This document shows, one piece after another, positions 12,047 through 23,280 of a DNA stretch of 64,000 nucleotides. Below the pieces are notes generated by a model. That model did not search any database, was not told the DNA's origin, and saw only the letters and a program-made list of their open reading frames with translations. Source of the stretch: Garcia nutans (lineage: Eukaryota > Streptophyta > Magnoliopsida > Malpighiales > Euphorbiaceae); contig CANTUV010000072.1 in NCBI GenBank assembly GCA_947685225.1, positions 806,001-870,000 on the forward strand, written 5' to 3'. The position numbers were made by a program, and so were the translations under genes. Position 1 is the first letter of the stretch. Every line of letters starts with the position of its first letter.

Positions 12047-13660
12047 ATGTACATGCAAAAATTTGAAACACTTGACAAAGGTAAAGCCTTACCTCTTCCT
12101 TCTATTGAAAAAGCTCTGGAATTAGAATTGAAACCACTGCCCATTCATCTCAGGTATGCATTTCTTGGACCTAATAATACTTTGCCTATTATTGTTAATA
12201 ATAATTTGTCAGAAATTCAGATGAGTCAAACCTTGAACATGATTAGAAAATATAAGAAAGTAATAGGATGAACTATGTCTGATATTAAGGGAATTAGCCC
12301 TTCAATATGCATGCATAGGATTTTAATGGAAGAAAATTCCAAACCTGTGATAAATCATCAAAGGAGATTGAATCCAAATATGAGAGAAGTGGTAAAAGCA
12401 GAAGTGACAAAATTACTAGATGCAATAATAATTTATCCTATTTCTGATAGTTCATGGGTAAGTCCTATACATGTAGTTCCTAAGAAAGGAGAGATGACAG
12501 TCATAACAAATGAAAATAATGAATTAATTCCCTCGAGAACGGTGACTAGATGGCGTGTTTGCATAGATTATAGGAAGTTGAATAAAGCCACCCAAAAGGA
12601 TCATTTTCCATTACCATTTATTGATCAAATGCTTGAAAGACTTACAGGTAATGCTTATTTTTGTTTGTTGGATGGATATTCAGGCTATTTTCAAATTCCT
12701 ATAGCAGCAGAAGATCAGGAAAAGACTACATTCACATGTTCATACGACACTTTTGCTTATAGAAGAATGCCAATTGGACTATGCAATACACTAGCCACTT
12801 TTCAAGGATGCATGATGGCTATATTTTCTGATATTGTAGAATCAGTTGTTGAAATTTTTATGGATGACTTTACAGTTTATGGTTCCAATTTTGATAATTA
12901 TTTACAACAATTGGAACATGTACTTAAAAGATGTGAAGATACAAACCTTGTCCTCAATTGGAAAAAATGCCACTTTATGGTGAAAGAAGGAATTATACTC
13001 GGACACAAGGTGTCTAAGGAAGGAATTGAAGTAGATAGAGCTAAAATAGAAATTATTGAAAGGCTACCACCACCAACTAATGTAAAGGGAGTTCGAGGTT
13101 TCTTAGGACATGCAGAGTTTTATAGGCATTTTATCAAAGATTTTCAAAAATTACTAAACCCTTATGTGAATTATAAAGTAAGGATGATGTTTTTAATTTT
13201 TCTAATGAATGTTTAATTGCTTTTAATAGATTGAAGCAGCTCTTAAAATAACTCCTATCATCTCACCACCAGATTGGTCTTTACATTTTGAGCTCATGTG
13301 TGATGCTAATGATCATGCAGTTGGGGCTTTTTTTAGTCAGAAAAAGGATAAGAAAAGTCATATCATCTACTATGCAAGTCGAACCCTTGACAATACTCAA
13401 ATCCATTATGCTACAACAGAAAAAGAAATGCTTGCTATAGTCTTTGCTTTGGATAAATTCAGATCTTACCTTTTAGGCTATAAAGTTATTATTTATACTG
13501 ACCATGCAGCAATCAAATATCTGATGAACGAAAAGGAAGCTAAACCAAGGCTAATTAGGTGGATTTTGCTTCTTCAAGAATTTGATCTTGAGATAAAGGA
13601 TAAAAAGGGAGTTAAAAATTTAGTGGCAGATCACCTATCAAGATTAAATAATCAAATGGA
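12047..13660 (+). pseudogene. Athila reverse transcriptase and RNase H (broken)
   Basis: The RT reads from about 12275 with RVCIDYRKLNKATQKDHFPL, LDGYSGYFQI, TFTCSYDTFAYRRMPIGL and the catalytic box FMDDF, which is the Athila form of YxDD. A TGA at 12269 replaces a Trp codon ahead of MSDIKGISPS. The frame breaks near 13180 and again near 13230, between the RT connection and RNase H. The RNase H then reads CDANDHAVGAFFSQ, TTEKEMLAIVFALDKFR, IYTDHAAIKYL and VADHLSRL at about 13296-13650, with all four acidic positions kept. The enzymes copied element RNA into DNA; this copy cannot make them. Confidence 0.92.
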
Positions 13661-14935
13661 TAAAGGAGAATTGCCTATCAATGAGTCATTTCCTGATGAA
13701 CAACTTTTTTCTATTCAGAAGTCTATTCTCTGGTATGCTGATTTAGTTAATTATTTGGCAGGTAATGCTCTTCCACCAGACCTATCGTATGCTCAACGGA
13801 AGAAATTTCTTTTCGACGTCAAAAATTATATTTGGGAAGATCCACTCTTGTTTAAGCATTGTGGGGATGGAATGATTCGTAGATGTATACCAAAAGAAGA
13901 GATTAAGAGTATTTTGGAGTTTTGTCATTCGAAAGAAATGGTGGTCACTCCAGTACATCTAAAACAATTGCTAAAATTTGGCAATCTAGATTCTTTTGAC
14001 TGACAATGTATAAAGATACAAAAGTTTTTTTTCAGTCTTGTGATCGTTGCCAACGAACTGGAAATATTCCCAAAAGACAAGACATGCCACTTAATTCAAT
14101 TCTTGAAGTTGAACTCTTTGATGTTTAGGGAATCTATTTTATGGGCCCTTTCCATCTTCATTCAATAATCAGTATATTCTAGTAGCAGTAGATTATGTGT
14201 CCAAATGGGTGGAAGCCATCGCAAGTCCAACAAATGATGTTAAAGTAGTCATTAAGTTCATTAAAAAGAATATTTTCATAAGATTCGGAGTTCCAAGAGC
14301 TATGGTCAGTGATGGTGGTACCCATTTTTGCAATAAGAGCTTTGACAATATGGGGTACACCATAAGGTTTCAACACCCTATCATCCTCAGACCAGTGGAC
14401 AAGTAGAAATATCAAATAGAGAGCTCAAATGGATTTTGGAGAAAACAGTTAGCACTTCGAGAAAGGATTGGTCTTCTAAATTGGATGATGCACTTTGGGC
14501 TTACAGAACAGCTTACAAGACCCCGATTGGTATGTCTGCTTTTCGACTTGTTTTTGGAAAGGCATGTCACTTACTTGTAGAATTGGAACATAAAGCATAT
14601 TGGGCCATCAGACAGTTGAACATGGACTTGGGAGAAGTAGGACAAAAATGCCTTTTGCAATTAAGTGAGTTAGATGAAATTTGATTTCACACTTATGAGA
14701 ATGCTAAGATTTATAAAGAGAAAACAAAGGCATGGCATGGCATGACAAGTCAATCCAACCCAAGCAATTCCATGATGGGCAACAAGTTTTGTTGTACAAT
14801 TCAAGATTAAAACTGTTTCCTGGGAAGCTTAAATCTCGTTGGTCGGGACCATTTACAATTGTAAAGGTCTATCCTCATGGTACGATAGATATACAAAATC
14901 AAAAAGGAGAAATTTTTAAAGTAAATGACCAATGA
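13661..14935 (+). pseudogene. Athila integrase (broken)
   Basis: The zinc-binding part has FCHSKE, GGHSS (after a +/-1 shift near 13938) and CDRCQRTG. The core starts at VELFDV followed by a TAG in place of Trp (about 14127) and then GIYFMGPF, where the first catalytic Asp of the DDE triad is Tyr. The second Asp is kept in VSDGGTHF (14317-14340) and the Glu in GQVEISNRELK, just after another frame change. The C-terminal part reads WSSKLDDALWAYRTAYKTPIG, FGKACHLLVELEHKAYWAI and KLKSRWSGPFTIVKVYPHG. It ends with NDQ-stop-LKPY near 14935, where a TGA replaces Arg or Trp. Confidence 0.9.
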
Positions 14936-15630
14936 TTGAAGCCTTATTTCATTAGTGATCCAATAGACATCAGAAGATTCTATTATTTTAATAGCTGAAC
15001 ATCTAAAAAAATATCGTGATATCGACTATAAACTTAGAGCTTGTCGGGAGGCAATCCAATTTCTCTACATTTTTAGCCATTTTCTATAAAAAAAAATACT
15101 GATATTTTATAATTGTTTTCTAGGTACCAAATCTTCAAGAAACTTGAGTTTTCGAGACCCCATGACCATGGTGAATCATTTCCAGAGGCGTGGAAATCAA
15201 ATGCGAGCTGTCAAAATGGAACCAAGGGAAGAATTTTTGAAAATCTAGTGAAGAACCCAATCCCACGACCGTGGCATTGCACATGCCACAACTGTGGGAT
15301 CACTAAGAGGTCTACCAAAAATAGCACCGAGATAAGAACACTTGGGCAATAGCAATCTCGAACCCACGACCGTGGCTTCCAAGGGCCACGACTGTGGCAA
15401 TACATGCAAGCCAATTTTGACCAGTCAACTGCCATGCCACGACCGTGGCTATTATGGACAACGACCGTAGCCTCTCCCACCTATATATTAATCTCATTTC
15501 TTCTCTCCCTTCACTTTTTATAGCCCTGGCCTCCCAAATTTAAAACCCACGCCACAAACCTCTAACCCCACGACCTATACTCCAATTTCACTCAATTTTC
15601 TTCAAGTTTTTCATCAAATCATACATCAAA
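14936..15630 (+). other. Athila spacer between pol and the env-like ORF
   Basis: Non-coding link between integrase and the third ORF. From 15160 to 15470 it carries at least six copies of the imperfect palindrome CCACGACCGTGG or close variants, the same words found in both LTRs of this element. A pyrimidine-rich, UTR-like stretch leads to an ATG at 15631. A splice acceptor for a subgenomic env-like RNA could lie here, but none can be assigned by eye. Confidence 0.6.
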
Positions 15631-16794
15631 ATGGTTAGAAGTAAGACTTTTGCCAAGAAATCAAAGGGTCCTGAAGGATCAAAATCTAGAGGATCAAAAA
15701 GAAGGCATTAAGATGGATCATCATCCTCTTCCTCAACTCCATCCCCCACCTTCATCTCCACCATATTGCGGGCCACATTTGTATTCGAAAATTTGCTTCC
15801 GTGATGAGGAGCAACGAAAAAGGTACCATGATTTAAGTTCCCAAAAAATTATTCCTTCTCGATTCATTGATGCAAATGTTATTAGAAAATTACAATGGAA
15901 TGATGTGTTGCTCAAAATGTTCACTGATATGCAATGGATCTTGTTTGCTAGCATGTGTTACCCGACCCATACTGAATTAATCTTAGAATTCTTGAGTAGT
16001 TTTAGATTTTTTGCAACAAATAGACAAGCTGGTCAGAATGGAAGAGTGGAATTTAGATTGGGAAATCAGAATTATAACTGGCTAAGGCTTGAATTTGGGG
16101 ATGCACTTGGATTATCATACTTGCAGGGAACACCCGGTAGAACTGATGGTTTTGATGAAAATGAGACATGGACTAGACTAGGAGGCATTAGATGATTAAT
16201 AGTAAAATGTCAAAGGCCTCTAATTTTACAAACCCATTCTACCGGTACATCCATGTAGTTTTGGAAAATACAATTTTTGGGAGAGGGGAGAGTCAAGGCA
16301 ATGTTAATTCAAAAGAATTGCATTTCTTTTATTGTGCCATGGAAGAAAAAGTTTTTAATGATGGTTATTGGTTTGCTAAACGCTGTGAAGAGGTCATTAA
16401 ACAGAGCGGTAAAATTATAATTGGGGGAATGATTACACGGATTGCTACCTATCTTAATATAGGTCTTGATTACCTTGTTCCTATTCCGGGTAAAACTACA
16501 ATTGATATAGGTACCGTTTTGGCAATAAGATTAGCATCCAAAAGAGGGAACCAATATATAGTTCTAGGACCCCCCAATGCCGATATTAACATTGATGAGG
16601 AGGAATTATTCGGAGAAGAAGGAGATTTTGAAGAAGCATCTGAACAACCACAACCTACTGGACCTTCCGAGGACGGTCCATTTGCTCCACCACCTAATAC
16701 ATTTGATTATATTACTAACAGGCTTGATTCTTTTGAACATGAGATGAACCGCAGAAATATAGCATGGGAGCAATGTTTTGACAACATGGAGTAA
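15631..16794 (+). pseudogene. Athila env-like third ORF (broken)
   Basis: Matches the Athila ORF-1/env-like family by order and pattern. The likely start ATG at 15631 gives a basic leader (MVRSKTFAKKSKGPEGSKSR) that hits TAA after 26 codons and is then displaced into another frame. The main body (15650-16195) has FRDEEQRKRYHDL, PSRFIDANVIRKLQW, WILFASMCYPTHTELILEFLS-type sequence and RLEFGDALGLSY. It stops at TGA 16193 and a second frame (16192-16794, 200 residues) continues with the PFYRYIHVVLENTIFGRGES, IGGMITRIATYLNIGLD and acidic/Pro-rich tail typical of this protein. Function is unproven in the family. No clear transmembrane segment is visible here, so an envelope role should not be assumed. 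Confidence 0.8.
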
Positions 16795-17638
16795 CGATTT
16801 GACAGAGTTGAGCATGAGGTCCGGACTATTTCAACTCAGAGAACCGGAATCAGTGAGCAGTTCAACGCATTATTTTCTCATTTTGGACTCCACTATGCTC
16901 CGCCACCACAGCCTCCTCCACCCGGTGATGATGCTGCTACTGGAGATCACTAAGGACAGTGGTATTTCAAGTTTAGGGGAAATTTTCCTAAATTATTGGT
17001 TTTGCTGCGAAATTTGGTACTTTAAATTTATTTTATGGTAGTTTTTAATATTTATGTTTAAGATTGTGTTTTGTTTTGAGATACTTTATGGTTTGAATTT
17101 TGGATTGTTATTATATATTAAGTTATGTTTTTACTATAGATTTCTTATATGTTGGTTTATATGCTAAAATTTTTCAGTTAAAAAGTTAAAATTTTTAGAT
17201 CAAAATTTGGTAGAATAATTATACCTTATGAATTTTAAACCAACTGAGCTCTTTCATTAATTCAATATGATTGATTTTTGAATTTTAGCATAAGTTTATA
17301 TTCTTTCATATTATAATTTGCATAGGCCTATAACATATTTAAAAGAGCTTTCAAGGAGAAATTGAAAAATTGCTAAATAAAGAAAAAATGATTATTTGTA
17401 AAATCGAATCCTTATATCCACAAATTATAAATATTTTCCTTAGTTGTTCCTTTTGAAACCAAAATACATTTTAGCTTGAGTTTTCTTTGATTTAATAACC
17501 CAAAAATAACTACCCTTTTCAAAGTTAATTGTCTTTCAAAAAATTTCTCAAAAATAAAATTGCTTATAATAATAGACTCCTAAGTTTCAAGTTTTGGGAA
17601 ATATACATATATTAAAATAATAATAATAAAATAAAATG

Positions 17639-17713
<75 letters not shown>

Positions 17714-18163
17714 TCCCCTAGAAGAGAGTCAAGAAAAGAGTAAGGATCCAAGAACCCTCTGCACAAGAGAAAATTTTGAAAGACATTTTAACTAAATTTA
17801 TTTAAACCTTCTGTTAACCCTCACCATTATAAATCCCATTACAAGCCTATTAAAGTTCTTTTGATTTTCCTTGATTTAGCATAATCTATTAGTGGAGAAA
17901 GTTCAATTAAGCATGCATATGAGACTAGGTTGCGTTTACATCAAAAGAATATTTGCTTATCTAGAATTTGATAATTGGTTGTAATTGATTAAAATTCTTG
18001 AGTAAAGGAGGTAAGAATGAAGTAGGTAAATTATGAAACTAAATTGCAACCTAAAATTTAAAGTTTTAATTATTAAATTTTTTCATATAAACTCAACATA
18101 TAAATAGATAGTACTAAACTTTAATTGCTTGAGGACAAGCAACGATTTAAGTTTGGGGGAGTT
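16795..18163 (+). other. Athila 3' non-coding region with (AAT)n and polypurine tract
   Basis: No gene. A long AAT/ATA microsatellite lies at about 17606-17713. The end reads TTGCTTGAGGACAAGCAACG and then AAGTTTGGGGGAGTT (about 18149-18163), the polypurine tract that primes plus-strand DNA synthesis in Athila elements, directly before the LTR start at 18164. The palindromic TTGCTTGAGGACAAGCAA is a conserved Athila feature. Confidence 0.85.
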
Positions 18164-19372
18164 TGATAGAGTGAAATTATGATCAATATTTTTTATACAA
18201 TTCTAACCATAATGTTAATCGTTTTGCAATTGAATTTGATGGATGTTGTGTATTTGAGTTAGAATTATTATAATCATGCTTGGAAAGATAAGATTCAAAG
18301 TTTCTTATGATTAGAGGTGCAAAAAGTGAAGAAAGACAAGTAAAAATAAAGAAATAACAAATGCCATGCCTGTGGCCCTTCAAGGCCACGACCATGGGAT
18401 TAAATCAAGTCTGCCACAGCAAAAAGAAAAAAAAGCCAAAAATCAAATAAAGGTCACGACCGTGGCATTGGCAGGACACGACCGTGTGATTGATTTCTCT
18501 ACTGCCCAAGCCAAGAAAGAGAAGAAAATTCAAAGTTGGCAGTCTCCACATACATGCCACAACCGTGGCATTGAAAGACCACGACGGTGGCCTACCCTGC
18601 CGACCATTTTATAGCTGTAAAGTACTCAAACCATCCAATCCAACTCATGCCATGATCGTGGCACTCAAAAGCCATGATCGTGGGGCAGAAATTCATGACT
18701 TTGAGCAGACAATTGGGTTAGTGGTGAACCAAACAAGATATGGCCTAACCTTTTTCAGTTTTTCCCCACTAATGAAGCTTTCAAACACTCTATTTAAACA
18801 CACTTCCTCTAAGGTTTCAAGATATGAAGGATTTACAAGAATTAGATTACATTCATTCAAGAAATAAATGTAGTTTAGAGTTTTCTCAAGAAGGAGTGAA
18901 ATTCTGGTTCAAGAAGAAATTCAAGTTCTAAGTCAAGTTCTTCTTCAATGAAATAGAGTTTGATATTTCTTGTTCTTTAAATTATGTTTTTAATGTCTTT
19001 CTTTAATATTTTCAATATTTTTATTTTAATAATGAATAACTAATCCTCTTTAGGGTTGGTCCCTTTCATTGAATTTATCATGGAGTTATAAATGCCTATT
19101 TGAATTAATTTAGTTTATCCTTAAATTATTTTGTTATCTTTACTCTTAATGCTTTAATTATCTGGCCAACAATTAATTGAATTGAGGTGTTGTGTGATGG
19201 AGCGAGAGTGGAAGCATAACATTAGTCCATAAAGGTAACTGTAATATCCTAAAGTATACCCTAAAAGTGTTGGGGTTATTGTTGTATTTGGATTCAATGT
19301 GTGTATTGAAGGAAAGAGAAAAGAAGAAAAAAGTCAAAAGGAATTGTGTGTGGTGGAGATTTAATGGTATAA

Positions 19373-19428
<56 letters not shown>

Positions 19429-19887
19429 TGAGATAAGAACGAAGGAAGAGAGGAGAACCTTCTTTCTTTCTTTCTTCTTCTTCTGTTCTTCTTCTTCGTG
19501 GACAAGAGAGCACGAGAGAGAGAGAGAGCACGAGAGAGAGAGAGAAAGGTGATCTTCATCAAAATTTCTTAAGGATGTTAAGAGTATTGAAGATGGAGAT
19601 GAAGATTTGGCAACATATTCAGGTAAGTACTCATTTCTTGAGTTGAATTTATTGATTATACTTATATATATAAGTTTTTATCTTCTTAGTTGGATTTCTT
19701 TTGGATTTAGGTTATGTTTGGTTTGATTGGTGTGTAAGTGGATGATAACAAGAGATTGAAGTATATAAATGTGTGAAATTAACATCTAAGTGATGATGAG
19801 TTGAGATAATTGTAAGGAAAATGATGAAATGTTGATTTGGGGTTTGGTTTGGATGAATTTTGAGTGTTTGGTCTTTAAATTATTGTA

Positions 19888-20240
19888 GGACACGGCCAAG
19901 TTATGAGAGACACGGCCAAGTTAGGGCAAATTTGGCCGTGTTGGATGAGTTTTGGAGAGACACGGCCACTGGCTTGGCCGTGTCCCTTGCCTGTGTTTGC
20001 TACTGTCTAATTTATGTTGAGAGACACGGCCGTGTCCCTTGCCCGTGTCTGGTACTGGATTGTTGTGTTGAGAGACACGGCCAGTGGCTTGGCCGTGTCC
20101 ATTGCCCGTGTTTGCTACTGCTTGAATTGGTGTTGAGTGACACGGCCACAAGCTTGGCCGTGTCCCTTGGGCGTGTTGGCTACTGGATGTTTATATTGGG
20201 AGACACGGCCACAAGCTTGGCCGTGTCCCTTGAGGGTGTT
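19888..20240 (+). repeat. ACACGGCCA...TGGCCGTGT palindromic repeat cluster
   Basis: Four to five units of about 60-70 bp, each with GAGAGACACGGCCA, a short spacer such as CAAGCT, TGGCCGTGTCCCTTG and a tail such as GTGTTTGCTACTG. Each unit can fold into a stem of about 9 bp. The cluster creates a spurious open frame (19860-20354). Confidence 0.8.
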
Positions 20241-20942
20241 TGCAAATGTGTTTGTTATTTGGTCTTCAAACATTGTTGGATCTTCAAATGTCTTTTGTAC
20301 CTAAACACACTTAAAACGATAATGATCCAACCAAATGTATATGGAGGATTCTAAGTTCTTGAATAAGGTAAATTGTTATGTATGAATATATCAATGATAA
20401 TATAGGAAATGTGGAAGATATAATGATCAATGAAGAAGTATGTGCAATGTCATTGATTATGTATACTTGAGTGATGAATTGAATTGATCAATATGATTTG
20501 ATGATAACGTTGATATTATATGAACCATGTTAGGTTTTATGTATTGTCAATCTCATGAATTGTATTGTACTATATGTAGATTGATGATGCATATGAATAA
20601 TGGCATGTTGTGTATAATGTGGAATATCATGAGATCATTGATGATGAATTACTTTAATTTTATGATTGAAGCATGCCTATATGGTATGATTGATTCATGA
20701 TATGTTTGTTTAGTAATGTAATTGATGTTGCATATAGCAATGATGAAACTTGAAATGTGATTTGAGATATAATGTGATATGAAGCCATTGTGATTGGCTG
20801 TGATGATTCAATTGAATTAAGTGGGGCATGTTAGCCTAGATGATGATGAGAATTGATAATGAAATAATAGATGAATTGTGTGTCTGATATGTTATTCATT
20901 TTCAGAGTTCTGAGTTTGGAGGCATGCCTATAAAATGAAAGG

Positions 20943-21225
20943 TAACAGTCTTGCCGGGTTGAGAATCTCTTCAATTTGAGACGAATTGAGATCCAAGAGA
21001 CTGGGTCTGTTACACTCTGCTAATTGTGATTATGAGATATATGATTTGTAACAGTCTTGCCGGGTTGAGGATCTCCTCGATTTAGTCGGGTTGATGGTCC
21101 AAGAGACTGGGTCTGTTACTTGATAAATGTGAAATGTGAAATGTGAATTATAGTAACAGTCTTGCCGGGTTGAGGATCTCCTCGAGATTTGCCGAGTTGA
21201 TGGTCCAAGAGACTGGGTCTGTTAC
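20943..21225 (+). repeat. Three tandem units of about 100 bp in the solo LTR
   Basis: Each unit runs from GTAACAGTCTTGCCGGGTTG through GGTCCAAGAGACTGGGTCTG to TTAC. The unit ends are complementary (AACAGTCTTG and CCAAGAGACTGG), so each could form a long hairpin. The equivalent place in the LTRs at 25223 and 51219 has a different repeat built on CTTGAAGCTAGGTTGG. Confidence 0.8.
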
Positions 21226-21561
21226 ACTATCCATGGATAGAGATATTTATAGATGATGCCTACGGGCTTGATGATTATGATTATGGACCAAAGCAGTAAC
21301 TCTGAACTTGGAATAACATATCAGTGTGTTGTTTGGGCCCGAGTCTGTCTTTGTTGTCAATGTGATATTAAATGTTGAAATAAATGAGTAATGAGATCTA
21401 CAACTGCCTTTATTGGAAGTATGATTCATGTTTGATGAATTGTGGATAAAATAATGTTATGAATTATGCTTTTGTAATATGTGCATTGATGTATTGAAGG
21501 TGAATATGTTTTGAGGGACTTTCTTGATATATGATTTTATAAAAAAATAAAGTATGATGTG

Positions 21562-21596
<35 letters not shown>

Positions 21597-21814
21597 TATG
21601 GAATTTGTGAGAATTGCTTTCGTAAAGGTGTTGAATAGGTCTTTGAATGGTAATTGGTTGAATTAATGTATATGTTTATGTATATGAGATTAGTGGGAAC
21701 TTATGAAGAATGCATTGAGAAAGGAAAACGTGGTAAGAGAACATTAAAACATAATGCTAAACATATGAGGTATGATAATTTTGGTAAAGTGTATTTTATT
21801 ATTTAGTTGTACTA

Positions 21815-21852
21815 CTAAGCTTTCGGGCTTAGCGCGGATGTTTAATCGCGCA
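21815..21852 (+). promoter_or_regulatory. Double hairpin block, LTR copy A
   Basis: TAAGC-TTTCGG-GCTTA is followed at once by GCGCG-...-CGCGC and then AGGTA. The same layout occurs in three other LTRs of this window (7353, 27224, 53253). Position is about 300 bp before the LTR end. The role is unknown; an RNA element near the transcript end or packaging/primer region is possible. Confidence 0.6.
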
Positions 21853-22603
21853 GGTATTTATGCGGTTGATCTGGAAGTCTAGCTGTGATGCCACGAGAAG
21901 GGTAAGAGTGTCTCGAGACCAACTAGAAGGTGATGCATACATATGTGATTTTAATTATGTTGTATTTTTATAAGAATAATGATTTTCGTAAATGTTCTTT
22001 AATTTAATGTAATATCGCTTAAACTTGAATAAAGGGTTTTAAAGTAAAACGAAAAGTGACATTCTTATACTTTATATACGTATTGTATATATACCAGGTA
22101 TATGTATAGTACTTATATAGAGTATGGGGGTGTTACAGTAACAATCTTAAGGAAGTTTTTCACTTAGAGATAAGGTTAAACACTTAAGAGTCTAATTCAA
22201 AAATTCTCACAAAACCTAATTAATTGGTTTAATTACTTGTGATCATGAGAGTAGACATAAGGATTAAATTGATATTAGTTCTAGTATTTGAGAAAGACTT
22301 GAGCTTAATTTAGGAGAATTTAACCATTAATGAAAGGAAAACTAAATTAAATCAATACTTTAGAAAACCCATAATAAATCAATAAAGGTAGCTTAACCCT
22401 AGGTTTCATAACATTAGATTTAATTCAAAGTAATTTTTTTGCTTAATCATAAATTGAATTTTATGATCCAAATAATACTTAGTTTTAATTGATCAGTACT
22501 TAGAAGAAAACTTTCTCATGGGAACGATACTCTACTTATCATTATATTACTTGTTAACGATCTGTGCACTTGCAGATAGCTAGGCTGAGTCCACAACATA
22601 GCA

Positions 22604-23278
22604 CGAAGGAGTTTGTTTCAACAGATTAATATTGGTGGATCCAGCAAATGAAGGTACAACTTTCATTAACTAATCCAATTAAATCCATTAATTGATTTTT
22701 AATATTTCAATTATTGTGTTGAACTTATTCACTGATTTTTAATATTTCAATTACTGTGTTGAATTCATGGATTAACTTTCAATATTTCAATTACTGTGGT
22801 GTTGTTAATTTGAAAACAAAGTTCTGTTAAATAATTCATAGTAAGCAATTAGAAATTAATCAAAGGTCTATAAACTTAATTTTGGATCCGAAACTCTAAT
22901 TTCACTTTGTAACTTAGGATTATATTACAAAATCTCAATTACATATTTAAACTTAAGCTTTGCATCTCTAACCTAGAATTGAACTTTATTTTAAATCCTA
23001 ACTTTTCATATCTTTAGCTTTAAGTTACATGTTAAACTCATAGTTTGCATATATCCAAAACCCTAATTGTGCATTCTTTTATCTAAAATCCTAATTTACC
23101 TAATTTAATTTACAAAACCCTAAATTACATATTTAAAACACTAGTTTTTAGAATAAAACCCTAATTGGTGTTATAACCTTAATTCTTTTAATTTAATTTT
23201 AATTTATTATGATGATGAGCTTTAATTGTTATTTGCTTATGATGGATAATATGGTTGGTTGATTTATTTATGATGAAT
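22604..23278. other. Spacer between Athila element and truncated chromovirus
   Basis: No gene is seen beyond the possible short frame crossing the Athila site. From about 22670 to 22800 a unit near 45 bp repeats three times, built on AATATTTCAATTACTGTG. Further on, phrases like AAAACCCTAATT recur (23050-23165), a common feature of plant intron or UTR-like DNA. Confidence 0.4.
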
Positions 23279-23280
23279 AA

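Larger units (their letters stand above)
19240..22137 (+). mobile_element. Solo LTR of a Tekay/Del-like chromovirus (subfamily A)
   Basis: The 2898-bp unit starts TGTAATATCC and ends GGGGGTGTTACA, with 5-bp inverted ends TGTAA/TTACA. It is flanked by GTAAC at 19235-19239 and 22138-22142. The empty site is seen in the Athila 5' LTR (GAGGTAACAATCTTAAGG near 9170). No internal region remains, so it arose by recombination between two LTRs. Inside are an (ATT)n run (about 19373-19421), a GA-rich run near 19510-19545, ACACGGCC palindromes, three units of a CTTGCCGGGTTGA repeat, an AT microsatellite at 21568-21592 and a double hairpin at 21815-21852. It aligns in outline with the LTRs at 25223 and 51219 but is clearly more distant. 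Confidence 0.93.
8117..22598 (+). mobile_element. Athila-type Ty3/gypsy retrotransposon (with nested solo LTR)
   Basis: The two LTRs (8117-9624 and 18164-22598) start with TGATAGAGTG and the element is flanked by perfect TAGCA duplications at 8112-8116 and 22599-22603. The order is PBS, gag, protease, RT, RNase H, integrase, an env-like ORF, a polypurine tract and the 3' LTR, which is the Athila plan. Removing the nested 2.9-kb solo LTR leaves about 11.6 kb, a normal Athila size. Every coding region has stops or frameshifts and two catalytic Asp residues are replaced, so the copy is dead. Athila elements are endogenous, vertically inherited plant retroelements. Confidence 0.93.
18164..22598 (+). 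repeat. Athila 3' LTR, interrupted by a solo LTR
   Basis: Begins TGATAGAGTG and ends CCACAACA next to TAGCA at 22599-22603. LTR sequence occupies 18164-19239 and 22143-22598 (about 1.53 kb in all). The middle, 19240-22142, is a foreign LTR with its duplicated target. Palindromic CCACGACCGTGG-type words occur at 18362-18690, in register with those of the 5' LTR but differing at several positions. Confidence 0.93.

Noticed and set aside
15211..15497. Two overlapping minus-strand frames
   Set aside because: They arise from the CCACGACCGTGG palindromes, which give similar Arg/Gly/His-rich peptides on both strands.
16778..17041. Open + frame of 87 codons after the env-like ORF
   Set aside because: It overlaps the end of the env-like frame in another phase; a short Pro-rich tail of the env-like protein is readable in a different frame, so this frame is not independent.
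19173..19562. Minus-strand frame of 129 codons
   Set aside because: It is made of the GA-rich and (ATT)n microsatellites read backwards (Ser/Leu/Arg runs and poly-Ile) and spans the LTR boundary.
19888..20240. Regularly spaced palindromic repeats resembling a CRISPR array
   Set aside because: The units lie in a plant LTR, spacers are themselves repeated and related, and the genome is eukaryotic.
19860..20354. Open + frame of 164 codons in the solo LTR
   Set aside because: It is produced by the ACACGGCC/GGCCGTGT tandem units; protein is Cys/Leu-rich low-complexity sequence without a family and the equivalent frames in the other LTR copies are broken.
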